From the NCBI GenBank assembly GCA_947626845.1, contig CANQTW010000020.1, forward strand, positions 1 to 41,948: 41,948 nt of DNA, given 5' to 3'. Position numbers and translations under genes: made by a program. The DNA comes from an uncultured Oscillospiraceae bacterium. Lineage in GTDB: Bacteria; Bacillota; Clostridia; Oscillospirales; Oscillospiraceae. Under the pieces are notes generated by a model that worked only from the letters and a program-made list of their open reading frames with translations, was not told where the DNA came from and ran no database searches. Below are positions 28,488 through 36,631 of this stretch, in pieces (the stretch's first letter is position 1; the number at the start of each line of letters is the position of its first letter).

Positions 28488-29832
28488 TCTCCACGTACCC
28501 CTTTTTCTCCATCACATCCACCACGATATCGATGGCCTGGTTGCACTCCTCCTCGGTGGGGGCCTCCACCATCACCCGCACCAGCGGTTCCGTGCCGCTG
28601 GCCCGCAGAAGGACGCGCCCGTTGCTCCCCAGCTTCTCCCCGGCCTTTTTTCCCGCCGCCAGCACGTCGGGGTCCTGCATGGCCGCGGCCTTGTCCGCTA
28701 CCCGAACGTTTCTCAGCACCTGGGGGAATATCTTCACCGGCTCGGCCAGCTTGGAGAGGGGCATCTTCCGGTCCAGCATGGCCTGCATCAGCTTGATGGC
28801 CGTCAGGACGCCGTCGCCGGTGGTGGCGTATTTGGCAAAGATGATGTGACCCGACTGCTCGCCGCCGATGAGGTTGCCGGTCCGGCGCATGTTCTCCCAC
28901 ACGTATTTATCTCCCACATCGGTGACGTCATACCCGATGCCGGCCTCGTCCAGGGCCTTGTAGAGGCCGATGTTGCTCATGACGGTGGTGACCACCTTTT
29001 TGCCCTCCAACTTGCCCCGCTCGTGCATGTGACGGCCATAGATATAGAGGATCAGGTCGCCGTCGATGATCCGGCCCTTCTCGTCCACGGCCATGCACCT
29101 GTCCGCGTCGCCGTCAAAGGCAAAGCCCACGTCCAGGCCGTTGCCCACCACCAGCCGCCGGAGCTGCTCGATGTGGGTGGAGCCGCAGTTCAGGTTGATG
29201 TTCAGGCCGTTGGGCGTGTTGTTGATGACGTAGGTATCCGCCCCCAGGGCGTCAAAGACGCTCTTGGCGATCATGGAGGTGGAGCCGTTGGCGCAGTCCA
29301 GGCCCACCTTCTTGCCCTTGTAGGAGTGAGTGGCCAGGCTGATGAGGTAGCCGATATACCGGTTGCGCCCGGCGGAGTAGTCGATGGTGCGGCCTATCTC
29401 CGCTTTCTCGGCGTAGGGCAGCTCGCCGATCTCCCCGTCCAGGTACTTCTCGATCTCAAGAAGCACCTCCTCCTCCATCTTCTCCCCGGCGGAGTTGATG
29501 AGCTTGATGCCGTTGTCGTAGTAGGGGTTATGGCTGGCGGAGATCATGATGCCGCAGTCGAAGTCGTCCACGCGGGTTATGTAGCTCACCGACGGGGTGG
29601 TGGTGACGTGCAGAAGATACACGTCCGCCCCGGAGGCCGTCAGGCCCGCCGTCAGCGCCGCCTCGTACATGTAGCTGGAACGGCGGGTGTCCTTGCCGAT
29701 GACCACCCGACACTTGTTGCCCTCCTTGCCGAAATGTCTGCCGATGAACCTGCCTATCTTAAAGGCGTGGTCCACCGTGAGTCCCACGTTGGCCTCGCCC
29801 CTGAATCCGTCCGTACCGAAATACTTTCCCAT
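28480..29832 (-). CDS. glmM: Phosphoglucosamine mutase
   Basis: 450 residues from the ATG at 29832 (GGAGG upstream); an upstream in-frame ATG at 29898 lies on the promoter. Family hallmarks are KYFGTDGFRGEAN at the start, the phosphoserine loop ISASHNP with Ser100, the magnesium-binding FDGDADR, the sugar-binding GGEQSGHII and the C-terminal LRASGTEPLVRVMVEA. It interconverts glucosamine-6-phosphate and glucosamine-1-phosphate for UDP-GlcNAc synthesis. It is first in a two-gene operon with the hexapeptide-repeat protein. Confidence 0.96.
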   Translation of the reverse strand: MGKYFGTDGFRGEANVGLTVDHAFKIGRFIGRHFGKEGNKCRVVIGKDTRRSSYMYEAALTAGLTASGADVYLLHVTTTPSVSYITRVDDFDCGIMISASHNPYYDNGIKLINSAGEKMEEEVLLEIEKYLDGEIGELPYAEKAEIGRTIDYSAGRNRYIGYLISLATHSYKGKKVGLDCANGSTSMIAKSVFDALGADTYVINNTPNGLNINLNCGSTHIEQLRRLVVGNGLDVGFAFDGDADRCMAVDEKGRIIDGDLILYIYGRHMHERGKLEGKKVVTTVMSNIGLYKALDEAGIGYDVTDVGDKYVWENMRRTGNLIGGEQSGHIIFAKYATTGDGVLTAIKLMQAMLDRKMPLSKLAEPVKIFPQVLRNVRVADKAAAMQDPDVLAAGKKAGEKLGSNGRVLLRASGTEPLVRVMVEAPTEEECNQAIDIVVDVMEKKGYVENG

Positions 29833-29869
29833 ACGAGCCTCCAACAAAAAATGATATTCTATCTTATGT

Positions 29870-29898
29870 AGTTTATCCCTTTCCGTGTCCGGTGTCAA
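29870..29898 (-). promoter_or_regulatory. Promoter of glmM
   Basis: On the minus strand a perfect TTGACA (29893-29898) and TAAACT (29870-29875) are 17 bases apart, about 38 bases before the start codon. The remaining 29899-30032 contains no gene. Confidence 0.75.
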
Positions 29899-30032
29899 GA
29901 AAATACTGCCTGTCCGGCCCCTCTCCTCGACAAATTTGTACAGTATAACAGGCCGGAATATGCAGATACTTACAAAAAGAGGTCCCGTAAATCCAAACTC
30001 TCTATTTTCCCACAGTCTGAAGGGGGTCCACC

Positions 30033-30713
30033 ATGGGTGTAAGCTTTATCCGCGCCATTCTCGTCTTTCTCCTGCTGATCGTCTCCCTGCGCATCATGGG
30101 CAAACGGCAGTTGGGGGAGCTGGAGCCGCTGGAGCTGGTGGTGGCGGTGCTGATCTCCAATCTCGCCTCCCAGCCCCTGCAGGACACCGGCACGCCGCTT
30201 TTATACGGCATCATCCCGGTGCTGACGCTTCTCTGCTGTCAGCTTATCATCTCCGGCGTCTCCGTGAAGCACGGGCGCTTCCGCCGCCTGGTGTCCGGCA
30301 AGCCCAGCATCCTCATCGACAACGGCGTGATCGTCCAGAGTGAGATGAAAAAATGCCGCATCAGCATGGACGAGCTGTATGTGGAGCTGCGCATCAACGG
30401 CATCACCGATATCTCCACCGTCCGCCACGCCATCTTGGAGACAGACGGCACCCTGTCGGTGCTGCCCTACGCCAAGTTCTCCCCCGCCACGCCGGAGCAG
30501 CTGAACGTCAGCGCTCCGGACAACGGCCTGCCCGTCACCGTGGTCAGCGAGGGGCGGATCATGAGCGACAATCTGCGGCTCCTGGGCCGGGACGAAAAGT
30601 GGGTCAAAAACCAGCTGGCCCGCCGGGGCGTTGACAGCTTTCGGGACGTCTATATCATGACCGTGGACGGCGCGGGAAAAATCTATTTTGCGGAAAAGGA
30701 GCGGAAAAAGTGA
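30033..30713 (+). CDS. DUF421-domain membrane protein (YetF-like)
   Basis: 226 residues. About three N-terminal membrane helices (4-24, 35-55 and 58-78), with the RIMGKRQLGELEPLELVV family motif between them, are followed by the soluble DUF421 domain (KPSILIDNGVI, then RISMDELYVELR and ETDGTLSVLPYAK). YetF-type proteins of spore formers are membrane proteins of unclear function. The ribosome site is a GGGGGT. It forms a pair with the DUF4363 gene, overlapping it by four bases. Confidence 0.93.
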   Translation: MGVSFIRAILVFLLLIVSLRIMGKRQLGELEPLELVVAVLISNLASQPLQDTGTPLLYGIIPVLTLLCCQLIISGVSVKHGRFRRLVSGKPSILIDNGVIVQSEMKKCRISMDELYVELRINGITDISTVRHAILETDGTLSVLPYAKFSPATPEQLNVSAPDNGLPVTVVSEGRIMSDNLRLLGRDEKWVKNQLARRGVDSFRDVYIMTVDGAGKIYFAEKERKK

Positions 30714-31090
30714 AAAAAGAGCTGTTCGCCGCCGCCCTTTTACTGCTGATTTTGGCCCTGTCCTTACTGAACACAGGCGTCATCGGCGGCCTGTGCGACG
30801 AGATCACCGGCCTTGTGGAGCGCTCCGCCGGCGCCGCGGAGCGGGGCGATTGGGAGGAGAGCCAGGCGTTTTTAGAGGAGGCCATGGCCCTGTGGAAGGA
30901 GCGGGAGGTCTACACCGGCATCGTCCTCCGGCACACGGACATTGAGACCCTCACCGACGACTTCTATGAGCTCACCGAGCACATCTACACCCACGACGGC
31001 CCCGCCGCCTCCGCCGCCTCGGCGCTGGTGCGGGAGCACCTGGCCTCCATCAGGAAAATGGAGGGGCTGAATTTATCCAGCATCTTTTGA
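30710..31090 (+). CDS. DUF4363-family protein
   Basis: 126 residues starting with a GTG that overlaps the DUF421 stop (GTGA). An N-terminal hydrophobic anchor (6-27) is followed by helices with ERGDWEESQAFLEEAM and WKEREVYTGIVLRHTDIET, typical of DUF4363. The protein is probably anchored outside the membrane. DUF421-DUF4363 pairs recur in clostridia, which suggests the two act together. Confidence 0.88.
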   Translation: MKKELFAAALLLLILALSLLNTGVIGGLCDEITGLVERSAGAAERGDWEESQAFLEEAMALWKEREVYTGIVLRHTDIETLTDDFYELTEHIYTHDGPAASAASALVREHLASIRKMEGLNLSSIF

Positions 31091-31098
31091 TCCGAAAA

Positions 31099-31118
31099 AA
31101 GCCCTGACGGGCTTCTTT
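31099..31118 (+). terminator. Short terminator after DUF4363
   Basis: AAGCCC and GGGCTT (31099-31104 and 31109-31114) form a six-base stem with a four-base loop, followed by CTTT; it is short but well placed, nine bases after the stop codon. Confidence 0.5.
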
Positions 31119-31130
31119 CGACAAGCTGAA

Positions 31131-31155
31131 AGGGGACGGCCAACGGCTGTCCCCT
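31131..31155 (-). terminator. Terminator after nrdR
   Basis: On the minus strand AGGGGACAGCC pairs with GGCCGTCCCCT (one mismatch, three-base loop), followed by TTC. It lies 20 bases after the nrdR stop and faces the DUF4363 terminator. Confidence 0.55.
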
Positions 31156-31174
31156 ACAGGTCCAAACGGTTTTG

Positions 31175-31624
31175 TTATTTTTCCAGCAGGAGCTTGTTCA
31201 GCTCCTCCATGAAGGTGTTGATGTCCTTGAACTGGCGGTACACCGAGGCGAAGCGCACATAGGCCACCTCGTCCATTTGCTTTAAATGGCGCATGACAAG
31301 CTCGCCTATGTAGCTGGAGGGGATCTCCCTGTCGAGGTAGTTCTGGGCCTCCTGCTCGATCTCGCTGGCCACGGCCTCGATCTCAGGGAGGCCAACGGTG
31401 CGCTTTTCGCAGGCGTGGAGCATGGAGTTGATGATCTTCACCCGGTCAAAGGCCTGGCGGCTCCCGTCCTTCTTCACCACGACGATGGGCATACGCTCAA
31501 CGGACTCATAGGTGGTGAACCGCTTGCCGCAGGACATGCACTCCCGCCGGCGGCGGATATTGTCCTCTGTGGGCCGTGAATCTATGACTTTGCTCTCGGA
31601 AAAACCGCAGTACGGGCATCTCAT
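31175..31624 (-). CDS. nrdR: Transcriptional repressor of ribonucleotide reductase genes
   Basis: 149 residues from the ATG at 31624, preceded by GGGAGGT. The zinc ribbon is clear: CPYCG at 3-7 and the second pair in [17 protein letters not shown]. The ATP-cone domain follows ([19 protein letters not shown] and the middle helices). NrdR binds ATP or dATP and represses ribonucleotide reductase operons via paired NrdR boxes. No nrd gene is in the window. Two box-like sites overlap its own promoter (31657-31702), indicating autoregulation. Confidence 0.96.
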   Translation of the reverse strand: MRCPYCGFSESKVIDSRPTEDNIRRRRECMSCGKRFTTYESVERMPIVVVKKDGSRQAFDRVKIINSMLHACEKRTVGLPEIEAVASEIEQEAQNYLDREIPSSYIGELVMRHLKQMDEVAYVRFASVYRQFKDINTFMEELNKLLLEK

Positions 31625-31656
31625 ATGACTACCTCCCTGAACTGAGTCCTTACAGG

Positions 31657-31702
31657 ACGCTATATATAGTATATCAGACGAAATTCTCTTTGTATATAGT
31701 TT
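31657..31702 (-). promoter_or_regulatory. nrdR promoter overlapped by two NrdR-box-like sites
   Basis: On the minus strand the -10 TATACT (31668-31673) and -35 TATACA (31691-31696) are 17 bases apart. The site around 31660-31669 reads CTATATATAG, and that around 31690-31699 reads CTATATACAA. Both match the general NrdR-box form (CwATATATwG core), lie 30 bases apart centre to centre, and cover the -10 and -35 boxes respectively. Confidence 0.6.
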
Positions 31703-31764
31703 TTTGAAAAAAATTTGCAAATTTCTGACGGTCGTACGAATGTCCATTTAACCATTTAAAAGAA

Positions 31765-31870
31765 GCCACCAAGCTGTCCCGTGTGATAGGGAAAGAAAGT
31801 GAACCGAGGGGCAAGGCGGTATGGCAAAGCGGAATGGTGGCAGGTCAAAGATCTGCCGCCATTTTGTTTT
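31765..31870 (+). promoter_or_regulatory. Leader-like RNA with mutually exclusive stem and terminator
   Basis: GCCACCA (31765-31771) is complementary to TGGTGGC (31835-31841). The latter also forms the left arm of a terminator GGTGGCAG/CTGCCGCC (31836-31843 and 31853-31860) followed by ATTTTGTTTT. The two pairings exclude each other, as in attenuators and riboswitches. The interior has ATAGGGAA and GTGAA, loosely recalling parts of cobalamin riboswitches, but it is far too short to call that class. Confidence 0.45.
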
Positions 31871-31891
31871 ACATTTTTTCATCAAAAGTCT

Positions 31892-31919
31892 TTGAGATTT
31901 TATTTAACTGTGGTATTAT
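31892..31919 (+). promoter_or_regulatory. Promoter of the two-component system
   Basis: TTGAGA (31892-31897) and TATTAT (31914-31919) are 16 bases apart with an extended TG. Transcription would start near 31926, giving a 165-base AT-rich leader in which I see no gene. Confidence 0.6.
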
Positions 31920-32090
31920 CAGTGTTAGCGAGATAGTTTTCAACTCTCAAATTGAGTGCGCTTTTGAAGAGATGCACTAAAAGGCACAGTGAGGTTTTTG
32001 AAAACTTCTAATAATCTGAGCCTATAATTTGCACCTTTATGGTACTCATTCCATATAAGGTCAGAATTTTCCTTACAAGGGGGCAGAGTG

Positions 32091-32783
32091 ATGTACCGGT
32101 TGCTTGTTGTGGAGGATGACATGCGGATAGCGCAGGAGATTCAAAAGCAGACGTTAGCGTGGGGCATGGACTGCCGGATCATCACGGATTTCAGAAAAGT
32201 CTTTGAAGAATTTGTCCGGTACGAACCGCACATTGTTCTCATGGACATCAGACTGCCGTTTTTCAATGGCTACCACTGGTGTGCAGAAATACGCCGGGTC
32301 TCCAAAGTTCCAATCATCTTCATTTCCTCGGCCTCGGACAACATGAACATCGTCATGGCCCTCCAGATGGGCGCGGATGACTTTATCGCCAAACCCTTTG
32401 ACTGGGATGTGCTGATTGCAAAGATCCATTCGCTTCTGCGCAGAACTTACGATTTTGGGTTGAGTCCACACGTTTTGGAACATCGGGGGGCGGTGCTGAA
32501 TACGGAGGATAACACGCTCTCGTATAACGGCCAGATGATTTCCCTCACCAAGAACGAGTATCAGATTCTGTACTGCCTTATGAAAAACAAGGGAAAGGCT
32601 GTCAGCCGGGAGACGCTGATGAAGGCCCTCTGGAAAACGGAAGCCTTTGTGGATGAAAACGCCTTGGCTGTCAATGTCGCGAGACTGAGAAAAAAGCTGG
32701 AGGCCAATGGACTTGAGGATTTCATTTCCACCAGGTTCGGCGTTGGATATAGCATCGAGACTGACGGAGGGAACGATCCATGA
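32091..32783 (+). CDS. BceR-like response regulator (OmpR/PhoB family)
   Basis: 230 residues from the ATG at 32091, seven bases after AAGGGGG (a GTG at 32088 is too near). The receiver has the acidic pair D9-D10, the phosphorylation site D52 in LMDIRLP, the switch serine about position 80 and K101 in FIAKPF. The C-terminal winged helix (about 135-228) has LTKNEYQILYCLMKN and ARLRKKLEANG. With its kinase and the ABC transporter next door it forms a Bce-type module, in which the regulator induces the transporter on contact with peptide antibiotics. Confidence 0.92.
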   Translation: MYRLLVVEDDMRIAQEIQKQTLAWGMDCRIITDFRKVFEEFVRYEPHIVLMDIRLPFFNGYHWCAEIRRVSKVPIIFISSASDNMNIVMALQMGADDFIAKPFDWDVLIAKIHSLLRRTYDFGLSPHVLEHRGAVLNTEDNTLSYNGQMISLTKNEYQILYCLMKNKGKAVSRETLMKALWKTEAFVDENALAVNVARLRKKLEANGLEDFISTRFGVGYSIETDGGNDP

Positions 32784-33787
32784 GGCTGTTACTCCTTCAT
32801 TTCCGCAAATATAAGCTCATCGCGGTTGCGTTTTTTATAATCTCGGCGGCGTTTGCGGCCAGCTTCTATTTGTACGGTCTGCCGTTGGAGGCTGTCTTAT
32901 ATCCTATCTTGTTCAGCCTTTTTCTCGCCGCCATTTTTATTGCCATAGATTTTTTGCGGTCAAAGGCAAAATATAGGCGTCTGTGCGAAATCAGCAAGCT
33001 CCCGGCGGCGCTGATTACTTCTCTGCCTGAAGTGGAGAGCTTGGAGGATGACGGGTATCAGGCAATCGTTGAGGCCCTGGCCGGTGAAGTCATGGAGTCA
33101 ACCACCAGAGCCAGTGAGGACTATAAGGAGATGGTGGACTACTATACCGTATGGGCACATCAAATTAAAATGCCCATCACCGCTATGTCGCTCACACTTC
33201 AAAATGAAGATTCTCCTCTTGCGGACAAGCTGACCTCTGAATTGTCGCAAATCAGTCAATACGTTGAGATGGTGTTGGCCTTCCTCCGTCTCAATTCCGA
33301 GTCCAGCGATTATGTATTTGACGAATATGAGCTCGATGTCCTGATTAGGCACGCCATAGCCAAATTTTCGTCGGAGTTTATTGACCGTAAGCTCCGGCTC
33401 AACTATGAACCGGTCAACAAAAACGTTTTGACGGATAAAAAATGGCTTTCCTTCGTGATCGAACAGGTCCTTTCCAACGCTTTGAAATATACGCACGAGG
33501 GCAGTATTCATATTTTTATGTCTGACGAAAAAACGCTCTGCATTGCGGATACGGGCATCGGCATCGCTTCGGAGGACCTGCCGCGTGTGTTTGAAAGAGG
33601 TTACACCGGCATGAATGGCCGTGAGGATCAGGCGGCCAGCGGCATTGGTCTTTATCTGTGCAAACGAATATGCGAGAACCTGGGGGCAGACATCAGTGCA
33701 TCGTCCGAAATTGGAAAAGGGACGACCGTTTCAATCACGTTTGACCCAAATGGGATAAACAAGAATCGACTTTTTACAAAAATGTAA
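32780..33787 (+). CDS. BceS-like intramembrane-sensing histidine kinase
   Basis: 335 residues, overlapping the regulator by four bases. Two membrane helices (about 13-33 and 36-58) are joined by a loop of only a few residues, so there is no extracellular sensor domain, the hallmark of kinases that sense through a BceAB transporter. The phosphate-accepting histidine is His127 in VWAHQIKMPI; the ATPase domain shows the N box with N233 (LSNALKY), ADTGIGI (256-262) and SGIGLYL (287-293). The C-terminal end is slightly longer than the ATPase domain needs. Confidence 0.93.
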   Translation: MRLLLLHFRKYKLIAVAFFIISAAFAASFYLYGLPLEAVLYPILFSLFLAAIFIAIDFLRSKAKYRRLCEISKLPAALITSLPEVESLEDDGYQAIVEALAGEVMESTTRASEDYKEMVDYYTVWAHQIKMPITAMSLTLQNEDSPLADKLTSELSQISQYVEMVLAFLRLNSESSDYVFDEYELDVLIRHAIAKFSSEFIDRKLRLNYEPVNKNVLTDKKWLSFVIEQVLSNALKYTHEGSIHIFMSDEKTLCIADTGIGIASEDLPRVFERGYTGMNGREDQAASGIGLYLCKRICENLGADISASSEIGKGTTVSITFDPNGINKNRLFTKM

Positions 33788-33795
33788 GAATTGCA

Positions 33796-33842
33796 GCGGG
33801 AAATGTAAGGCTTTTGTTATGGCTTTACATTTCCCGCTTTTA
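33796..33842 (+). terminator. Strong terminator between kinase and transporter, with possible regulator sites
   Basis: A perfect 13-base stem (GCGGGAAATGTAA, 33796-33808, with 33825-33837) is followed by TTTTATT. The ATGTAA/TTACAT repeats inside it, plus another ATGTAA at 33782, could also be binding sites for the response regulator. A TATAAT (33844-33849) without a good -35 box follows, as expected for an activator-dependent promoter of the transporter genes. Confidence 0.75.
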
Positions 33843-33878
33843 TTATAATAGGGCTATCAGTAAAGGAGGCAGTTTTCA

Positions 33879-34643
33879 ATGAGTTTATTAGAGGTTTCCG
33901 CCCTTAAAAAGGTTTACAGTACACGATTTGGGGGCAGCAAGGTAGAGGCGCTGAGAGACATCAATTTTAGAGTGGAGCAGGGCGAATATGTGGCAATCAT
34001 GGGAGAATCCGGCTCCGGCAAAACGACCCTGCTCAATATCCTTGCCGCGCTGGACAAACCCACCAGCGGCAGGGTCATATTGGACGGAAAGGATATGTCC
34101 AAAATCAAGGAGTCCGCCGTTGCCACATATCGCAGAAATAATCTGGGATTCGTGTTTCAGGACTTCAACCTTTTGGATACGTTCACACTTGCCGACAATA
34201 TATATTTGCCCCTTGTATTGGCAGGAAGGCCCTACAAGGAGATGCACGACAGGTTAGCTCCCATAGCCTCAACACTGGGAATCCAAAAGCTCCTGAACAA
34301 GTACCCTTATGAGGTATCAGGCGGCGAGAAGCAGCGTGCCGCAGTGGCCAGGGCGTTGATTACCGAGCCCAGGCTGATTCTTGCAGATGAGCCCACGGGT
34401 GCCCTTGATTCACGTTCCTCAGATGAATTGCTGTGGCTTTTTTCTGAAGTCAACCGAGTTGGGCAAACGATACTGATGGTGACCCACTCCATAAACGCCG
34501 CCTCTACCGCAGGACGTGTCCTTTTTATAAAAGATGGCGTGGTATTTCACCAGCTTTACCGCGGGAACTCGACCAACGAGCAGTTTTACCAGAAGATTTC
34601 CGATACGATGGTACTGCTTGCGACAGGGAGGAACAGGGGATGA
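33879..34643 (+). CDS. BceA-like ABC transporter ATP-binding protein
   Basis: 254 residues with a strong AAAGGAGG site. Walker A GESGSGKTT is at 42-50, the Q loop Q94 (FVFQDFNLLD), the signature VSGGE at 146-150 and Walker B LILADEPTGALD at 166-177. It belongs to the MacB/LolD/BceA type that powers mechanotransmission rather than classical transport. It overlaps the permease gene by four bases. In BceAB systems it energises removal of bacitracin- or lantibiotic-type peptides from lipid targets and is also the flux sensor for the kinase. Confidence 0.94.
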   Translation: MSLLEVSALKKVYSTRFGGSKVEALRDINFRVEQGEYVAIMGESGSGKTTLLNILAALDKPTSGRVILDGKDMSKIKESAVATYRRNNLGFVFQDFNLLDTFTLADNIYLPLVLAGRPYKEMHDRLAPIASTLGIQKLLNKYPYEVSGGEKQRAAVARALITEPRLILADEPTGALDSRSSDELLWLFSEVNRVGQTILMVTHSINAASTAGRVLFIKDGVVFHQLYRGNSTNEQFYQKISDTMVLLATGRNRG

Positions 34644-36631
34644 AAACAGGCTTCTATCCACACCTTGCCGCCGATGGAATCAGAAAAAACAAACGGATAT
34701 ACTTCCCCTATATCCTTATGTGTGTCGTTTTGATTGCGATGTACTACATCGTATCATTTCTGCAATATACCGACACCATTTCCGATATAGTCGGAGTGAA
34801 AACAATCAGGTTTACGCTCAATCTGGGCGGTTGGGTCCTCGCGGTATTCTCCTGCGTGTTTCTGTCCTACGCTAACGCATTTCTCATGCGCAGCCGCAAG
34901 AAAGAGTTTGGTCTATATAACATTTTTGGCATGGACAAGGGAAACATCGGAAAGGTGATAGAATGGGAAACGGCTATCGTTGCATTTATCTCTATATGCG
35001 CGGGGCTGATCCTGGGAATCGCCTGCTCAAAATTCGCCGAGCTGGGATTGGTTAAAATCATCGGAGCGGAGAGCAGTTACAAGCTGACTGTACAACCGAA
35101 AGCGGTATGTATGACCGTGGCAATCTATACAGTCGTTTTCATCCTTCAGCTCTTGAACTCCCAAAGGCAGATAAATGCGTCCACTGCCATTTCTCTTTTG
35201 CGCAGTGAAAACGCCGGAGAACGGCCGCCAAAAGCAAACGCAACGCTGGGACTTTGCGGGGTCACGCTCCTGGCATTGGGGTATTTTATATCTGTAACTG
35301 CAAACTTTTCCTCGTCAAGGACATTACTCGCAGTTGCCTTTATTGCGGTGCTTTTGGTGATAATGGGAACGTATATCACCATGGTTGCGGGCTCTGTACT
35401 TCTTTGCCGTATTCTGCAAAAAAACAAAAGCTATTACTACAAGCCCGCCCATTTCGTTCCTGTTTCCTCAATGGCCTTCCGTATGAAACGCAACGGGGCG
35501 GGGCTTGCCTCCATATGTATTCTTATTACCATGGTCCTTGTCATGATTTCCTCAACAGCTTGTCTGCTCTATGGCACTAAGTTTGACTTCTATGTGGATA
35601 ATCCCAGAGAATTTACTCTGGACTTCGTAGCACCGGACCCGGATACATTAAATAGTTCCGCCTTATCAGACCTTAAAGCCGAACTATTGACTGTTTTGGA
35701 AGAAAAAAACGTATCCCCAAAGAACAGTTATGGATACAGGCTTGTCAATGTCGGCGTTCCTGGGTGGGAACGGGATTTATACTTTATTCCCCTGGAAGAT
35801 TACAATAATGTTATGGGAACGGACTTTACGCTGGGTCCAGGACAGGCATTCATATTCACTTTTGGAAACGACTACGATGACGACAACATATCCATGAAAG
35901 GGATGGAGTGGGAAATCAAGAGAAACCTGGAGGAATTTATGTACGCCGGTTCGAGGGCGATGGTTGTGGACAAGTCTACAATAGCGGTCATCATACCGGA
36001 TTTTGATGAGATGACGCGCACACTTGTCTCTCTACCGGAGTTCAATGAGTCCGTGTTCGCTTCATTTGATTGGGTGTACAATTTCGACACAAGCCTGAAG
36101 CCGGAAAAGCAGTTGGATCTTTATAACGACATCCGTATCACGCTTGACGATTTGTGCCAGGAGTACGGATTTGTGGGGTTAAACAGCAGCTCCAGGGAAA
36201 ATGCCGGAGGCGGTGAGTTTGCCATGTACGGCGGAATATTCTTCCTGGGTGTCGTCCTCAGTATCGTCTTTGTTGCCGCCGCCGTGCTCATTATCTACTA
36301 CAAGCAGCTGACGGAGGGTTTTGAGGACCAGCCCCGGTTTGAAACCATGCAAAAAATCGGAATGACAAAGAATGAGATAAGAAAAAGTATCAATTCTCAA
36401 ATGCTGACAGTGTTCTTCTTCCCGTTGCTGCTTGCCATGGCGCATCTTGTATTCGCTTTTCCCCTGATTCAAAGGCTGCTGCTTGATTTTAAGCTGTCCA
36501 ATGAGCCGCTGTTTTTGCGTGTGACCGTTGTTGCCGGCGTTATTGTTGCCGTACTGTACGTCATTGTCTACCGGACCACATCGAACACCTATTACAAGTT
36601 AGTTAGTGGAATAAAGAAAGAGGAATCATGA
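34640..36631 (+). CDS. BceB-like permease (FtsX family, ten membrane segments)
   Basis: 663 residues, the usual size of BceB. It has membrane helices at about 22-42, 56-76, 100-130, 150-170, 198-220, 225-250 and 290-310, a large extracellular domain (about 315-525), and three helices at the end (535-560, 595-620 and 630-650). The opening HLAADGIRKNKRIYFPYIL and RSRKKEFGLYNIFGMDKGNI are typical. The extracellular domain is the part that recognises the peptide or its lipid target and tends to determine specificity. It overlaps the ATPase gene and the following peptidase gene by four bases each. Confidence 0.93.
   Translation: MKTGFYPHLAADGIRKNKRIYFPYILMCVVLIAMYYIVSFLQYTDTISDIVGVKTIRFTLNLGGWVLAVFSCVFLSYANAFLMRSRKKEFGLYNIFGMDKGNIGKVIEWETAIVAFISICAGLILGIACSKFAELGLVKIIGAESSYKLTVQPKAVCMTVAIYTVVFILQLLNSQRQINASTAISLLRSENAGERPPKANATLGLCGVTLLALGYFISVTANFSSSRTLLAVAFIAVLLVIMGTYITMVAGSVLLCRILQKNKSYYYKPAHFVPVSSMAFRMKRNGAGLASICILITMVLVMISSTACLLYGTKFDFYVDNPREFTLDFVAPDPDTLNSSALSDLKAELLTVLEEKNVSPKNSYGYRLVNVGVPGWERDLYFIPLEDYNNVMGTDFTLGPGQAFIFTFGNDYDDDNISMKGMEWEIKRNLEEFMYAGSRAMVVDKSTIAVIIPDFDEMTRTLVSLPEFNESVFASFDWVYNFDTSLKPEKQLDLYNDIRITLDDLCQEYGFVGLNSSSRENAGGGEFAMYGGIFFLGVVLSIVFVAAAVLIIYYKQLTEGFEDQPRFETMQKIGMTKNEIRKSINSQMLTVFFFPLLLAMAHLVFAFPLIQRLLLDFKLSNEPLFLRVTVVAGVIVAVLYVIVYRTTSNTYYKLVSGIKKEES

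Noticed and set aside
28393..29871. Plus-strand frame of 492 codons opposite glmM
   Set aside because: Antisense shadow of glmM with histidine/valine/glycine bias and no domain; glmM shows every family motif.
31765..31870. Cobalamin riboswitch
   Set aside because: Only ATAGGGAA, GTGAA and a GATCTGCC-like end recall that class; the element is less than half the required length and the central core is missing.
31783..31980. Plus-strand frame of 65 codons over the leader-like RNA
   Set aside because: It covers the terminator hairpin and the next promoter; the GTG start has no proper ribosome site.
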